Shown: positions 11,093 through 20,403, numbered from the stretch's first letter. The stretch: 64,000 bases of DNA from Streptomyces lanatus (GCF_014655715.1 NZ_BNBM01000003.1:623920-687919), one strand, 5' to 3'. Made by a program: numbers and translations. The notes: generated by a model not told the origin, from the sequence alone.

Positions 11093-13717
11093 GTGAAGGC
11101 GATCCGTCGATTCACCGTCCGACCAGTCCTCCCCGAACCCCTCCGGCCCCTCAGCGATCTGGCGCGCAATCTGCGCTGGTCCTGGCATGCGGAGACCCGC
11201 GACCTCTTCCAGTCCGTGGACCCCGGGCGCTGGGCCGCCTCGGGCGAGGACCCCGTCCGGCTGCTGGGCAGCGTGCCGCCCGCGCGGCTGGCCGAGCTCG
11301 CCGCGGACGGCCCCTTCCTGAGCCGCCTGAGCGCGGTCGCCGGCGACCTCGACGACTACGTCACCGGTGGCCGCTGGTACCAGGACCAGTCCGCCGAACT
11401 GCCCGCCGCCGTCGCCTACTTCTCGCCCGAGTTCGGCATCACCGCCGCCCTGCCGCAGTACTCCGGCGGCCTCGGCATCCTCGCCGGCGACCACCTCAAG
11501 GCCGCCAGCGACCTCGGAGTGCCGCTGATCGGGGTGGGCCTGCTGTACCGGCACGGCTACTTCCGCCAGACCCTCTCCCGGGACGGCTGGCAGCAGGAGC
11601 ACTACCCGGTCCTCGACCCCAACGAGCTGCCGCTCGCGCTGCTGAAGGAGCCCGACGGCACCCCGGCCCAGGTCTCCCTCGCCCTGCCCGGCGGCAAGTC
11701 CCTGCACGCCCGGGTCTGGCTCGCCCAGGTCGGCCGGGTGCCGCTGCTGATGCTCGACTCCGACGTCGAGGAGAACGACCTCGGCGAACGCGGCGTGACC
11801 GACCGGCTCTACGGCGGCGGCAGCGAGCACCGGCTGCTCCAGGAGATGCTGCTGGGCATAGGAGGTGTGCGGGCGGTCCGGACGTACTGCCGGCTGACCG
11901 GCCACCCCGAGCCCGAGGTCTTCCACACCAACGAGGGACACGCCGGCTTCCTCGGTCTGGAGCGCATCGCCGAACTCGCCGACCAGGGGCTGGACTTCGA
12001 CGCCGCGCTGGAGGCCGTCCGCGCGGGCACCGTCTTCACCACCCACACCCCCGTCCCGGCCGGCATCGACCGCTTCGACCGCGAGCTGGTCGCCCACCAC
12101 TTCGGACCCGCCGCCGAGCTCCCCGGCATCGACGTCGAGCGGATCCTCCAGCTCGGCATGGAGACCTACCCCGGCGGCGAACCCAACCTCTTCAACATGG
12201 CCGTGATGGGCCTGCGCCTGGGCCAGCGGGCGAACGGCGTCTCGCTGCTGCACGGCAACGTCAGCCGCGAGATGTTCTCCGGACTGTGGCCGGGATTCGA
12301 CCCCGACGAGGTCCCGATCACCTCGGTCACCAACGGCGTCCACGCCCCCACCTGGGTCGCCCCCGAGGTGTTCCGCCTCGGCGCCCGCCAGATCGGCGGC
12401 CGGCGCACCGAGGACGCGCTGACCGTCGGCGGCTCGGACCGCTGGGACGCGGTCGGCGAGATCCCGGATCAGGACATCTGGGAGCTGCGCCGCAACCTGC
12501 GCGAACAGCTGGTCCTGGAGGTGCGTGAGCGTCTGCGCGCGTCCTGGCGGCAACGCGGCGCCGGAACGGCCGAGTTGGGCTGGATCGACGGAGTGCTCGA
12601 CCCCGACGTCCTCACGATCGGATTCGCGCGCCGGGTCCCGTCGTACAAGCGCCTCACCCTCATGCTCCGCGACCGCGACCGGCTGATGGACCTGCTGCTG
12701 CACCCGGAGCGGCCGATCCAGATCGTGGTGGCGGGCAAGGCGCACCCCGCGGACGACGGCGGGAAGCGGCTGGTGCAGGAGCTGGTGAGGTTCGCGGACG
12801 ACCCGCGGGTCCGGCACCGGATCGTCTTCCTCCCCGACTACGGCATGGCGATGGCCAAGAAGCTCTACCCGGGCTGCGACATCTGGCTGAACAACCCGCT
12901 CAGGCCCCTGGAGGCATGCGGCACGTCGGGCATGAAGGCGGCGCTGAACGGCTGCCTCAACCTCTCCGTGCTGGACGGCTGGTGGGACGAATGGTTCCAG
13001 CCGGACTTCGGCTGGGCCATCCCCACCGCGGACGGCACCGCCACCGACCCGGACCGCCGCGACGACATAGAGGCCGCGGCGCTGTACGACCTGCTGGAGC
13101 AGCGCGTCACCCCCCGCTTCTACGAGCAGGGGCGGGCGGGGCTGCCGGACCGCTGGATCGAGATGGTCCGCCAGACCCTGACCCTGCTGGGCCCGAAGGT
13201 CCTGGCGGGCAGGATGGTCCGCGAGTACGTGGAGCGCCTCTACACGCCCGCCGCGCACGCCCACCGTGCGATGACGCCGGACGCGGCGCGCGAGCTGGCG
13301 GGCTGGAAGGCACGGGTCCGCTCGGCGTGGCACGACGTGAGCGTCGACCATGTGGAGACCTCGGTGGCCGCGGTGACGGCCACGGCGGAACTGGGCACCA
13401 CCCTCACCCTCCGCGTCCGTGTCGCCCTCGGCGGCCTCGCCCCGGACGACGTGGAGGTCCAGGTGGTCTCGGGCCGCGTCGACCCCGAGGACCGCATCGG
13501 GGACGCCTCGACGGTGCCGCTGAAGCCGACGGGAGGCCCGGACACGGAGGGCCGCTGGGCCTACGAGGGCCCGCTCTCCCTGGACCGGACGGGACCCTAC
13601 GGCTACACCGTGCGGATCCTTCCGGCACACCGCCTGCTGGCGTCGGGCGCGGAGCTGGGGCTGGTGGCGGTGCCTTCCGAGGAAATGGGCGAAGGGGCGG
13701 GGGTGTTGATGCGGTGA
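11093..13717 (+). CDS. glgP: Alpha-glucan (glycogen/maltodextrin) phosphorylase
   Basis: GlgP removes glucose-1-phosphate from alpha-1,4-glucan ends, the opposite direction to GlgE. The 874-aa protein belongs to the branch that starts with a DUF3417-type domain (LRPLSDLARNLRWSWHAETR, about residues 18-37). Catalytic features include AYFSPEFGI, YSGGLGILAGDH, VFHTNEGHAGFLGLERI, the VTNGVHAPTWVAPE region, FARRVPSYKR and the pyridoxal-phosphate site LEACGTSGMKAALNG (near residue 608; Lys in GMKAALNG). The start is the GTG at 11093 with GAGG 6 nt upstream. It is transcribed away from the subtilisin and is not in the glgE operon, so synthesis and breakdown can be controlled separately. Confidence 0.95.
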   Translation: MKAIRRFTVRPVLPEPLRPLSDLARNLRWSWHAETRDLFQSVDPGRWAASGEDPVRLLGSVPPARLAELAADGPFLSRLSAVAGDLDDYVTGGRWYQDQSAELPAAVAYFSPEFGITAALPQYSGGLGILAGDHLKAASDLGVPLIGVGLLYRHGYFRQTLSRDGWQQEHYPVLDPNELPLALLKEPDGTPAQVSLALPGGKSLHARVWLAQVGRVPLLMLDSDVEENDLGERGVTDRLYGGGSEHRLLQEMLLGIGGVRAVRTYCRLTGHPEPEVFHTNEGHAGFLGLERIAELADQGLDFDAALEAVRAGTVFTTHTPVPAGIDRFDRELVAHHFGPAAELPGIDVERILQLGMETYPGGEPNLFNMAVMGLRLGQRANGVSLLHGNVSREMFSGLWPGFDPDEVPITSVTNGVHAPTWVAPEVFRLGARQIGGRRTEDALTVGGSDRWDAVGEIPDQDIWELRRNLREQLVLEVRERLRASWRQRGAGTAELGWIDGVLDPDVLTIGFARRVPSYKRLTLMLRDRDRLMDLLLHPERPIQIVVAGKAHPADDGGKRLVQELVRFADDPRVRHRIVFLPDYGMAMAKKLYPGCDIWLNNPLRPLEACGTSGMKAALNGCLNLSVLDGWWDEWFQPDFGWAIPTADGTATDPDRRDDIEAAALYDLLEQRVTPRFYEQGRAGLPDRWIEMVRQTLTLLGPKVLAGRMVREYVERLYTPAAHAHRAMTPDAARELAGWKARVRSAWHDVSVDHVETSVAAVTATAELGTTLTLRVRVALGGLAPDDVEVQVVSGRVDPEDRIGDASTVPLKPTGGPDTEGRWAYEGPLSLDRTGPYGYTVRILPAHRLLASGAELGLVAVPSEEMGEGAGVLMR

Positions 13718-13757
13718 CGTAGTCTGAGTCGGGGGAGAGGGGGACCCGATTCAGTCG

Positions 13758-14462
13758 GTGCTGGGGAACATAGTGATCGGGCTGGTGACCAGCCTGCTCG
13801 GCGGTGCCTTCGTCTGGTTGTGGGAGCGGGCCAGGAAGGCCCGCGCGGTGAACCGGAGGGCGGCGTTCTTCGGCGTCCGCCCGGGCGAGACCTGCCTGAT
13901 CGTGCTGGGCAACAAGTACAACTCGCCCGGCACCGCCCACTACCGCGATGTACGCGCCGTCGTCGAACTGACCCTGCTCGTGGGCGAGTTGGGCTGCGAT
14001 GCGGCGGTTGAGTCGGGTGGCTACCGCGGCAGCAACGGCGATCGTACGGAGTTCTGCGTCGGCGGCCCCACCGGCGGCGCCAACCTCCGCACCGGCGGCC
14101 ATCTCGCCGCCCACCTGCCCGGTGTCACCGTCCACCCCTACGACGGCACCAGCCCGGAGTCGGTGGCCATCGAGGTCGGAGGGGAGAAGTTCCTCTTCGA
14201 CCGCGGCCAACAGGAGTACGCCCTGGTCGCCAAGTTCACACCCACCGAGTCCACCCGCCCCGTGTTCCTGGTGGCCGGCCAGACCTCCGTGGCCAATCTG
14301 GCGGCCATCCACTTCCTTCGGCGCGAGTACGCGCGGGTGGCGCGGCAGCTGCCGTCGGTTGAGCGCTTCTGCCTCCTGATCAAGGTCTCCGACATCGGCA
14401 CCTACGAATTCCACCGGGCGAGCCTGGAACGGGACGTCACCGCGGCCGCGTTCGGGCCGTGA
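13758..14462 (+). CDS. Membrane-anchored protein of unknown function
   Basis: 234 aa with a hydrophobic N-terminal anchor (IVIGLVTSLLGGAFVWLW, about residues 5-22) followed by a basic stretch ERARKARAVNRR, so the soluble part is probably cytoplasmic. The body alternates predicted strands and helices: ETCLIVLGNKY, AVVELTLLVGELG, then a glycine-rich FCVGGPTGGANLR, then PVFLVAGQTSVANLAAIHFL and ERFCLLIKV. The two glycine/asparagine loops after strands suggest a Rossmann-like nucleotide-binding pocket, but I do not recognise the family. It converges on the NTPase-glycosyltransferase gene with only 6 nt between stop codons. GTG start; the ribosome site is poor. Confidence 0.7.
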   Translation: MLGNIVIGLVTSLLGGAFVWLWERARKARAVNRRAAFFGVRPGETCLIVLGNKYNSPGTAHYRDVRAVVELTLLVGELGCDAAVESGGYRGSNGDRTEFCVGGPTGGANLRTGGHLAAHLPGVTVHPYDGTSPESVAIEVGGEKFLFDRGQQEYALVAKFTPTESTRPVFLVAGQTSVANLAAIHFLRREYARVARQLPSVERFCLLIKVSDIGTYEFHRASLERDVTAAAFGP

Positions 14463-14468
14463 CGGTGT

Positions 14469-17400
14469 TCAGCGGCCCGGGAGTTCACCGAGGACGACAT
14501 CGGCCGCCCGGCGCCACGGCACCTTCTCGGCGAGGATCCGGCGGAGCTCCGCCGCCTGCCGGAACGCGCCCTCGGCGTCCCGCAGTTTGCCGTTGACGGC
14601 CCGCGCCCACTTCTCGGTGTCCTCCTCGTCGTCCCCCGACAGCTCGACGACGAACCGGCTCGCCCGCTCGTGCCCGAGCTCCTCCCGCAGGAGATCGGCC
14701 AGTCCGCTGTCCGAGCCGACCAGCACCGGAATGCCGTACGTGATCGCCTCCAGACCCACCAGGCCGAACCCCTCCTTGCGGGACGGCATGATCACCAGGG
14801 CGGCGCTGCGCAGATCGTCCTCGATGCGGTCCTGCTCCGCCGTATAGGCGCGGACGACGATGTCCAGCTTTGCCTTGCCGGCCCAGCCCTTGATCTTGTC
14901 CCGTGAGGCGTCCACCTCGCCCTCCGGTGCGCCGCGCACGACCAGGCGGACGCCGCCGCGCAGCCCGTCGTCGTACAGCCACTGCGCGACCTTGGCGCAG
15001 GCCCCGGCGGCGATGTCGACGCCCTTGAGTTCCGCGTCCTCTACGCGGCCCAGCAGGAACACCCGCAGCGGCTTTCCCTTCGGCGGGACGCGGTCGGCGG
15101 CGCCGGGTACCTGGGTGTCGAAACCCGGGTCGAGCTGTACGGGCGGCAGTCGCTCGGGGCTCTCGACCTCGTCGAGGAACTGACCGTGCAGCCGGGGCCC
15201 CACGGCGATCACACGGTGGGCGGTCCTGCCGAGGTGGCGCTCGATCCGGGTGCGCTCCTCGGCCAGCAGACCCGCGTCGTTGCCCCGGTCCGGCTTGTGC
15301 CACTCGATCTCGTCCGGCGCCATGTGCACGAAGTGCAGGCGCCTGGCGCCCGGGAAGAGGTCGTCGCGCAGCTGCTGCGCCGGAGGCCCGGTGATCCGGC
15401 CGTGCCCGAGGATCAGGTCGGGCTCGATGCCGACGGGGAGATCCCGGGGGCGGGCGGCGAGGCGCATGTCCGCCGAGGCGCCCGGGATCCTGCGGGCCGG
15501 CAGCAGCGTGACGCCTGCCGCCCCGGCGGCCACCGACTCCTCGGCGGTGGCCTCCAGCACCACACAGAACACCTGGGCCCCGGCGCCTGCCAGGGCATGG
15601 CACAACTCCCGGTTGAAGGTGCTCAGGCCGCCGTGGGAGGAGGACCACTCGGTGGCGACGGAGAGCACGACAGGGGGACGGTCGATGGGTGGGGCGGGGG
15701 CGGTGGCGGGCTCCGGTCGGGTGTCCTGCGCTTTGGTGGTCACACCGAGTGCGGTCTGGGCGCGCCGTACAGCGTCGATCAGCTCTACGTCGGTCTCCTC
15801 GTGCAGCAGCGCGGGGTTCTCGGGGTCCGGCAGCAGAAGGTAGCTGATCGAGGGCTTGTTGGTCGTGACCCTGTCCAGCTCGGCCGCCGATTCGGCGAGC
15901 CGTCCCGCGGCCAGACCCGGCTCCCCGGTCAGAAGATGGGCCATGGCAGCGTTGTAGAGACTCAGAGCCCGGCTCCATGGATTGTCGGCCATCGCGACGG
16001 CCTGCCGGGCCCATTCGAGCGCGTCCTCCTGCACACCCTGTGTCAGGTTGAGGTAGGCCAGGCAGTTGGCCTGCACCCAGCCAGGGCCCAGCGCAAAAGA
16101 CGACTCGAAGTGGGCCCGTGCGCGGGAGAGGTCACGGGAACTGTAGGCGTCGAACGCGGCGAGTCCATGGTTGATGCTCAGTTCGAGCCGCCGTTTTCCC
16201 TTGGCCTTCTGGAACCACTCCTTGGCCGGCCACGACCGCAGCGGCTGGCGGACCCGCTCGGCCGTGAGCCGACCGCCCAGCGCCCCGATCCGTTCGGCCG
16301 CCGCCTTGAAGTCGGCCCGCTCGCTCAGCTCGATGTCGTCCGTGTCCGCCGCGTACATCCAGCGTTCGATCGTGTGGTCGCGGTAGGAGCAGGTGACAGA
16401 GGTGAGGTCGAGGGCCTGCGGTTCGCCCGCGCGCAGGATCGCGAAGTGCACGTACTGGATCGACTTCGTGGCGTTCGGGCCGGCGGCGGGCTGTCGGTTC
16501 AGGGCGTCGAAGCAGCGCTCCACATGTGTCGCGGACATACCCGGACAACACGTCGGCAGAATGCGCAGGGGGTCCTCGGCGAAGTCGTGCAGCAGGCTGA
16601 GCAGTCGGTGCGTCATCAAGCCCCGGACATCGGACCGGCTGGTGACCTGGACGTGCGACGACCGCCCGATCACGCTGGCCGACCACAGTCGCGTGTACAC
16701 CTCATCGAAGAGCTCCGTCCCGATAGCGAGCCGCACGATGTCGTCGTCCTCGAGGACGCCCCGGGCGACGAGAGCCGTCCGGTACGCGTCGTACTCCTCG
16801 CGGGTGATCTCCGGCGGCCCGGCGAGGCAGTGGGCGAACCAGGCCTCGTCCGGTGTCGCGTGGTCCAGGGCCGAGGTCAACACGTTGAAAGCGATCAGCT
16901 CGGTGCGCGGCATCTCGCGCACGGCACGGATCAGCGGGCGCTCGAGTATGCCGGTCTGGGACTCCGACTCCATGCGGGACCGGATGTCCGTGAGCAGTTC
17001 CGGCGTGAGCTCCAGGTCGGTGGTCAGACCGCGCTTCAGACGCTCGAACATCTCGTGGCAGTAGAGCTGGATCGCGTACGGATTGCCGTCTGTCAGCAGC
17101 CTGAGCGGTGACACCAGGCGCTTCGTGTCAAGACCGAAGACGCCGGCCTTCTTGAGTGGACGCTCGACGCAGTCGAGGATCGCTGTCTTCTCGATGAACC
17201 GCCTGACCTCAATCCGCTTGAACTGTCGCAGGATCTGTGAATGCACATCCGCGATCCGGTCCGTCAGCCCCGATGTGCCCGCGAGCACCAGCACCAGACC
17301 GTCGACACGGGTGGTGAGGAAGCGCAGCACCGACAGCGCGCGGGCGTCGTCGGCGATCACCTGGGCCTCGTCCACCAGCAGGGCGATGGGATGCCCGAGC

Positions 17401-17903
17401 AGCGCGACGAACGCGGCGAGGTCGGCACGCAGCGCCGCCTCCGGCACCCGGCCGCCCGGACCGGCGAGGGCGACGGCTTCGGGGAACTGCAGCGGAGCCA
17501 CCGAGGCGGCGTCGCCGACCCCGGCCATCGCCCGTCGGACGGCGGCCAGTTCGAAGGGGATCGCGGGTGCCTCCGCTCCTTCGGAGCCGGCCGTGATGAC
17601 CGCGACGATCTCGTCGTACAGCTTGCTGAAGAAGGCCAGCGGCTCGCCGTCGCCCTCGATCAACTCCACGCGCACGGTGGTCAGTTCCCGTGCCTGTGCC
17701 ATCCACTCGGCGGCGTTGAGCAGGCTCGTCTTGCCGGCTGCCCGCGGGCCGTCGAGGACGACGCAGACAGAGGGTCGGTCGACGGCGGCCTGATCGAGTT
17801 CATAGGAGATGGCGGCGACTTCCTCGTCCCGCCCCGCGAACACGGCGGCATCCCGCACCGGATTGCGGTAGTCGTACGGGTTGAGCACTTCGGAGATGTT
17901 CAC
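14469..17903 (-). CDS. STAND/AAA-type NTPase fused to TPR-like region and GT4 glycosyltransferase
   Basis: A 1144-aa three-part protein. Residues about 25-420 are a P-loop NTPase: Walker A VVLDGPRAAGKTSLL (near 53), Walker B IALLVDEAQVI (near 176), sensor VLVLAGTSGLT, then winged-helix-like segments. Residues about 580-700 are helical repeats resembling TPRs (ARAHFESSFALGPGWVQANC, ALSLYNAAMAHLLTGEPGLA). Residues about 738-1140 form a GT4 (group 1) glycosyltransferase: SSHGGLSTFNRELCHAL at its start, FLLGRVEDAELKGVD, and the donor-binding E-x7-E motif in RKEGFGLVGLEA (near 1044), all intact. I chose GTG 17903 because GAGGTGAGGGGG lies just upstream; GTG 17939 is possible. No signal or membrane segment. 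Such fusions resemble signal-sensing NTPases with an enzymatic effector; the role here is unknown. Confidence 0.85.
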   Translation of the reverse strand: MNISEVLNPYDYRNPVRDAAVFAGRDEEVAAISYELDQAAVDRPSVCVVLDGPRAAGKTSLLNAAEWMAQARELTTVRVELIEGDGEPLAFFSKLYDEIVAVITAGSEGAEAPAIPFELAAVRRAMAGVGDAASVAPLQFPEAVALAGPGGRVPEAALRADLAAFVALLGHPIALLVDEAQVIADDARALSVLRFLTTRVDGLVLVLAGTSGLTDRIADVHSQILRQFKRIEVRRFIEKTAILDCVERPLKKAGVFGLDTKRLVSPLRLLTDGNPYAIQLYCHEMFERLKRGLTTDLELTPELLTDIRSRMESESQTGILERPLIRAVREMPRTELIAFNVLTSALDHATPDEAWFAHCLAGPPEITREEYDAYRTALVARGVLEDDDIVRLAIGTELFDEVYTRLWSASVIGRSSHVQVTSRSDVRGLMTHRLLSLLHDFAEDPLRILPTCCPGMSATHVERCFDALNRQPAAGPNATKSIQYVHFAILRAGEPQALDLTSVTCSYRDHTIERWMYAADTDDIELSERADFKAAAERIGALGGRLTAERVRQPLRSWPAKEWFQKAKGKRRLELSINHGLAAFDAYSSRDLSRARAHFESSFALGPGWVQANCLAYLNLTQGVQEDALEWARQAVAMADNPWSRALSLYNAAMAHLLTGEPGLAAGRLAESAAELDRVTTNKPSISYLLLPDPENPALLHEETDVELIDAVRRAQTALGVTTKAQDTRPEPATAPAPPIDRPPVVLSVATEWSSSHGGLSTFNRELCHALAGAGAQVFCVVLEATAEESVAAGAAGVTLLPARRIPGASADMRLAARPRDLPVGIEPDLILGHGRITGPPAQQLRDDLFPGARRLHFVHMAPDEIEWHKPDRGNDAGLLAEERTRIERHLGRTAHRVIAVGPRLHGQFLDEVESPERLPPVQLDPGFDTQVPGAADRVPPKGKPLRVFLLGRVEDAELKGVDIAAGACAKVAQWLYDDGLRGGVRLVVRGAPEGEVDASRDKIKGWAGKAKLDIVVRAYTAEQDRIEDDLRSAALVIMPSRKEGFGLVGLEAITYGIPVLVGSDSGLADLLREELGHERASRFVVELSGDDEEDTEKWARAVNGKLRDAEGAFRQAAELRRILAEKVPWRRAADVVLGELPGR

Positions 17904-17923
17904 GAGCCCCCTCACCTCGCCAT

Positions 17924-17935
17924 GATCGTACGATC
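17924..17935. promoter_or_regulatory. 12-bp palindrome upstream of the NTPase-GT gene
   Basis: GATCGTACGATC is a perfect palindrome 21 nt upstream of the chosen start, in the 54-nt gap to the DUF1990 stop. It could be an operator. No independent support. Confidence 0.3.
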
Positions 17936-17957
17936 GCACAGCGCGGTCCGGCGACCG

Positions 17958-18461
17958 TCAGGTGTCATCACCGTGCAACTTCCGCAACACCGCCCCGCAC
18001 CGTCGCGCATAGGCGTGCTGCAGGCCGCGCGTGGCGGGGCCGCCCGCGCGGGCGTACCACTTGGCCGCGCGGCTGAAGGCGCGGACGGTCAGCCAGACCG
18101 TGCCGTCGCCCGTGCGCTCCACGAGGAACGCCTCCTCGCCGCACTCGGGGTGGCCTTCGAGGGTGCCGTAGGCCCAGCCGATCCTGCGGTACTCGTCGAC
18201 CGTCCAGACCACCCGGCACGGGGCCTTGACGACACCGGCGAGGGTGACCGTGACGTCGACGTCGAGGGCCGCCCGTTCGGCGCTCGCGTCGATGCCGACG
18301 CCCATCGCGCGGTGCATCTCCCAGGTCATGACCGCCTCCGCGGCTCTGCGGAAGACGTCCTCGCCCTCGCCGATGCGGGTGCGTACGTGCAGGGGGTGGA
18401 AGCCGGGAGGGCAGAAGCCGTTCTCCCGGGTCGCGCCGACGTCGTCGTACGTGAAGGCCAT
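17958..18461 (-). CDS. DUF1990 family protein
   Basis: 167 aa starting MAFTYDDVGATRENGF, which with GFHPLHVRTRIGEGEDVFRRA, TWEMHRAMGVGI and the C-terminal SRAAKWYARAGGPATRGLQ matches the DUF1990 family, a small lipid- or polyketide-binding-type fold of unknown role common in actinobacteria. The ATG at 18461 is preferred because family members begin with this TYxxVGAT segment; an upstream frame to 18521 would run through the terminator hairpin of the next gene. It may be followed directly by the NTPase-GT gene on the same strand. Confidence 0.85.
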   Translation of the reverse strand: MAFTYDDVGATRENGFCPPGFHPLHVRTRIGEGEDVFRRAAEAVMTWEMHRAMGVGIDASAERAALDVDVTVTLAGVVKAPCRVVWTVDEYRRIGWAYGTLEGHPECGEEAFLVERTGDGTVWLTVRAFSRAAKWYARAGGPATRGLQHAYARRCGAVLRKLHGDDT

Positions 18462-18474
18462 GGGTACCAAGAGT

Positions 18475-18515
18475 AGGGCGGCACCCGGGGATGCCTTCGT
18501 CCCGGGTGCCGCCCT
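18475..18515 (-). terminator. Terminator of the first M4 metalloprotease gene
   Basis: A perfect 15-bp inverted repeat (18475-18489 and 18501-18515, AGGGCGGCACCCGGG and its complement) with an 11-nt loop begins 17 nt after the protease stop at 18533. Confidence 0.85.
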
Positions 18516-18532
18516 CTTCAACTCCGTGTGTA

Positions 18533-20194
18533 TCAGGCCACGTTGATGGCGGACCAGGCCGCCGCAACCGCCTTGTACTCGGTGCTGCCGGTGCCGCCGT
18601 ACAGGGCGGACGCCGCGCTCAGGGTCGCCGTGCGGGCGGCCTTGTAGTTGGTCGTCGACGTCATGTACTCGGTGAGCGCCTTGTACCAGATCGCCGCGGC
18701 CTTGTCGCGGCCGATGCCGGTGACCGTCGAGCCGTTGGAGGTCGGGGAGTCGTAGCTGACCCCGTTGATCGTCTTCTTGCCGCTGCCCTCGGACAGCATG
18801 TAGAAGAAGTGGTTCGCCGGGCCCGAGGAGTAGTGGACGTCCAGGCCGCCGAGCGAGGACGACCAGTAGTCCTTGGAGCCGCCGTCCTTGCTCGGCTTGT
18901 CCATGTAGCGCAGCGGGGAGCCGTCGCCGTTGATGTCGATCTTCTCGCCGATGAGGTAGTCACCGACGTCGGAGGAGTTCTTGGCGTAGAACTCGACGGC
19001 CGTGCCGAAGATGTCGGAGGTGGCCTCGTTCAGCCCGCCCGACTCTCCGGTGTAGTTCAGGCCCGCGGTGTTGGAGGTGACGCCGTGCGTCATCTCGTGG
19101 CCGGCCACGTCCAGCGAGGTCAGCGGGTTGGTGTTGCCCTCGCCGTCGCCGTAGGTCATGCAGAAGCAGCTGTCGTCCCAGAAGGCGTTCACATAGGCGT
19201 TGCCGTAGTGGACGCGGGAGTAGGCGGCCTTGCCGTCGTTCTTGATGCCGGAGCGGCCGAAGGTGTCCTTGTAGAAGTCCCAGGTCTCCTGTGCGCCGTA
19301 GGCCGCGTCGACGGCGGCGGTCTGGTCGGTGGAGGAGCTGGAGGCGGTGCCGGTGCCCCAGGTGTCGTCCGCGTCCGTGAACAGGGTTCCGGTGCCGGAG
19401 GTCCTGCGGGCCAGGTTGTACGTCTTGTGGCCGCCGCGCGTGGCGTCGGTGAGGTTGTACGTCGAGCCCGACTTGGTGGTGCCGAGGGTGACCGTGCCCG
19501 AGTACAGGCTCTTGCCGGTGCCGGTCTCGATGCCCTGGTACTCGAAGAGCTTCTTGCCGGTGGCGGCGTCGGTGATGACGTGCAGCTCGTTCGGGGTGCC
19601 GTCGTCCTGGAGGCCGCCGACGACGGTCTCGAAGGCGAGGGTCGGCTTGCCGTTGGCCGCCCAGATCACCTTGCGGGGCGCCTTGTCCGCCTCGGTCTTC
19701 TTCGAACCGGCCGACTTGGCGAGCGAGACGGCCTGGCCCTCGGCCTTGTCCGCGCTGATCGCCGGCTTCAGCGAGGCGACCTTGATGGTGGCCTTGGTCG
19801 CCTTGGTGACGCCCTGCGTCTTGCCGGCCTTCTCGTGGACGACGAGGTCGCCGCCGAGGACGGGCAGGCCCTCGTAGGTGCGCTCGTAGCGGGTGTGGAC
19901 GGTGCCGTCGGCGTCTCTGACGACGTCCTTGACGACCAGCTTCTCCTGGGCGCCGAGGCCGATCGCGTCGGCGGTGTCGGCCGCCTGGGCCTGCTGGTCC
20001 TGGATGAGGGCGGTGCGGGTCGCCGGGGCCAGCGCGACCGGGGCGGCGAGTGGGGCGGCCTTGGTGCCGGCGTCCACGGGAGCCGCGGCGGCCGAACCAC
20101 CGGTGGTCAGGGCGGTGGTGAGGAGGGCCCCGGCTGCCACGGAGGTGGCTATGGCGAGGGTCGTGCGCTTGCGACGCGCGTAGAGGGGGGTCAC
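18533..20194 (-). CDS. Secreted M4 (thermolysin-like) neutral metalloprotease
   Basis: 553 aa. A signal peptide (basic start MTPLYARRKRTT, hydrophobic core, AAAAP cleavage region) is followed by an FTP/PepSY-type propeptide and the M4 catalytic domain. The zinc site is DVAGHEMTHGVTSNTAGL with the third ligand Glu in SGGLNEATSDIFG; the downstream HYSSGPANHFFYMLSEG supplies the M4 catalytic His region. The GTG at 20194 has AAGGAG 5 nt upstream. It is a close paralogue of the next gene, about 210 bp away and in the same direction, but lacks its C-terminal P domain. The two share a spaced upstream motif. Confidence 0.96.
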   Translation of the reverse strand: MTPLYARRKRTTLAIATSVAAGALLTTALTTGGSAAAAPVDAGTKAAPLAAPVALAPATRTALIQDQQAQAADTADAIGLGAQEKLVVKDVVRDADGTVHTRYERTYEGLPVLGGDLVVHEKAGKTQGVTKATKATIKVASLKPAISADKAEGQAVSLAKSAGSKKTEADKAPRKVIWAANGKPTLAFETVVGGLQDDGTPNELHVITDAATGKKLFEYQGIETGTGKSLYSGTVTLGTTKSGSTYNLTDATRGGHKTYNLARRTSGTGTLFTDADDTWGTGTASSSSTDQTAAVDAAYGAQETWDFYKDTFGRSGIKNDGKAAYSRVHYGNAYVNAFWDDSCFCMTYGDGEGNTNPLTSLDVAGHEMTHGVTSNTAGLNYTGESGGLNEATSDIFGTAVEFYAKNSSDVGDYLIGEKIDINGDGSPLRYMDKPSKDGGSKDYWSSSLGGLDVHYSSGPANHFFYMLSEGSGKKTINGVSYDSPTSNGSTVTGIGRDKAAAIWYKALTEYMTSTTNYKAARTATLSAASALYGGTGSTEYKAVAAAWSAINVA

Positions 20195-20270
20195 ACGAGC
20201 TCCTTTTGTGGGGGAAGTGCATCGGTGCTGTGCGGCGGGTGGTGGAAGCGTGCCACCTGCGGCGCGTACA

Positions 20271-20297
20271 TGTCAGGAGTGATCGCTGATGTTGGCC
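20271..20297 (-). promoter_or_regulatory. Bipartite motif upstream of first M4 protease
   Basis: On the minus strand GGCCAAC, 12 nt, TCCTGACA. The same two words with the same 12-nt spacing occur upstream of the second M4 gene at 22648-22674. Here the motif ends 77 nt from the start codon. It is probably a shared promoter or activator site retained after duplication. Confidence 0.5.
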
Positions 20298-20336
20298 AAG
20301 ATTTGACTGTTGGGTGAACGTTTCAGAAATGTGAAC

Positions 20337-20379
20337 GGGCGCCGTCCCGGCGGGAGTTGAACCCACCGAGACGACGCCC
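20337..20379 (-). terminator. Terminator of the second M4 metalloprotease gene
   Basis: An 18-nt stem (20337-20354 with 20362-20379) and a 7-nt loop lie 25 nt beyond the stop at 20404. The three mismatches are all C/T differences that read as G-U pairs in one RNA orientation. The remaining 20195-20336 holds the first protease's leader and upstream motif. Confidence 0.7.
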
Positions 20380-20403
20380 TGTCGGAGACACACCCGTACG
20401 GGC

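Noticed and set aside
18462..18521. Longer N-terminus for the DUF1990 protein
   Set aside because: Its codons would lie within the perfect terminator hairpin of the M4 gene, and family members start at the TYDDVGAT segment.
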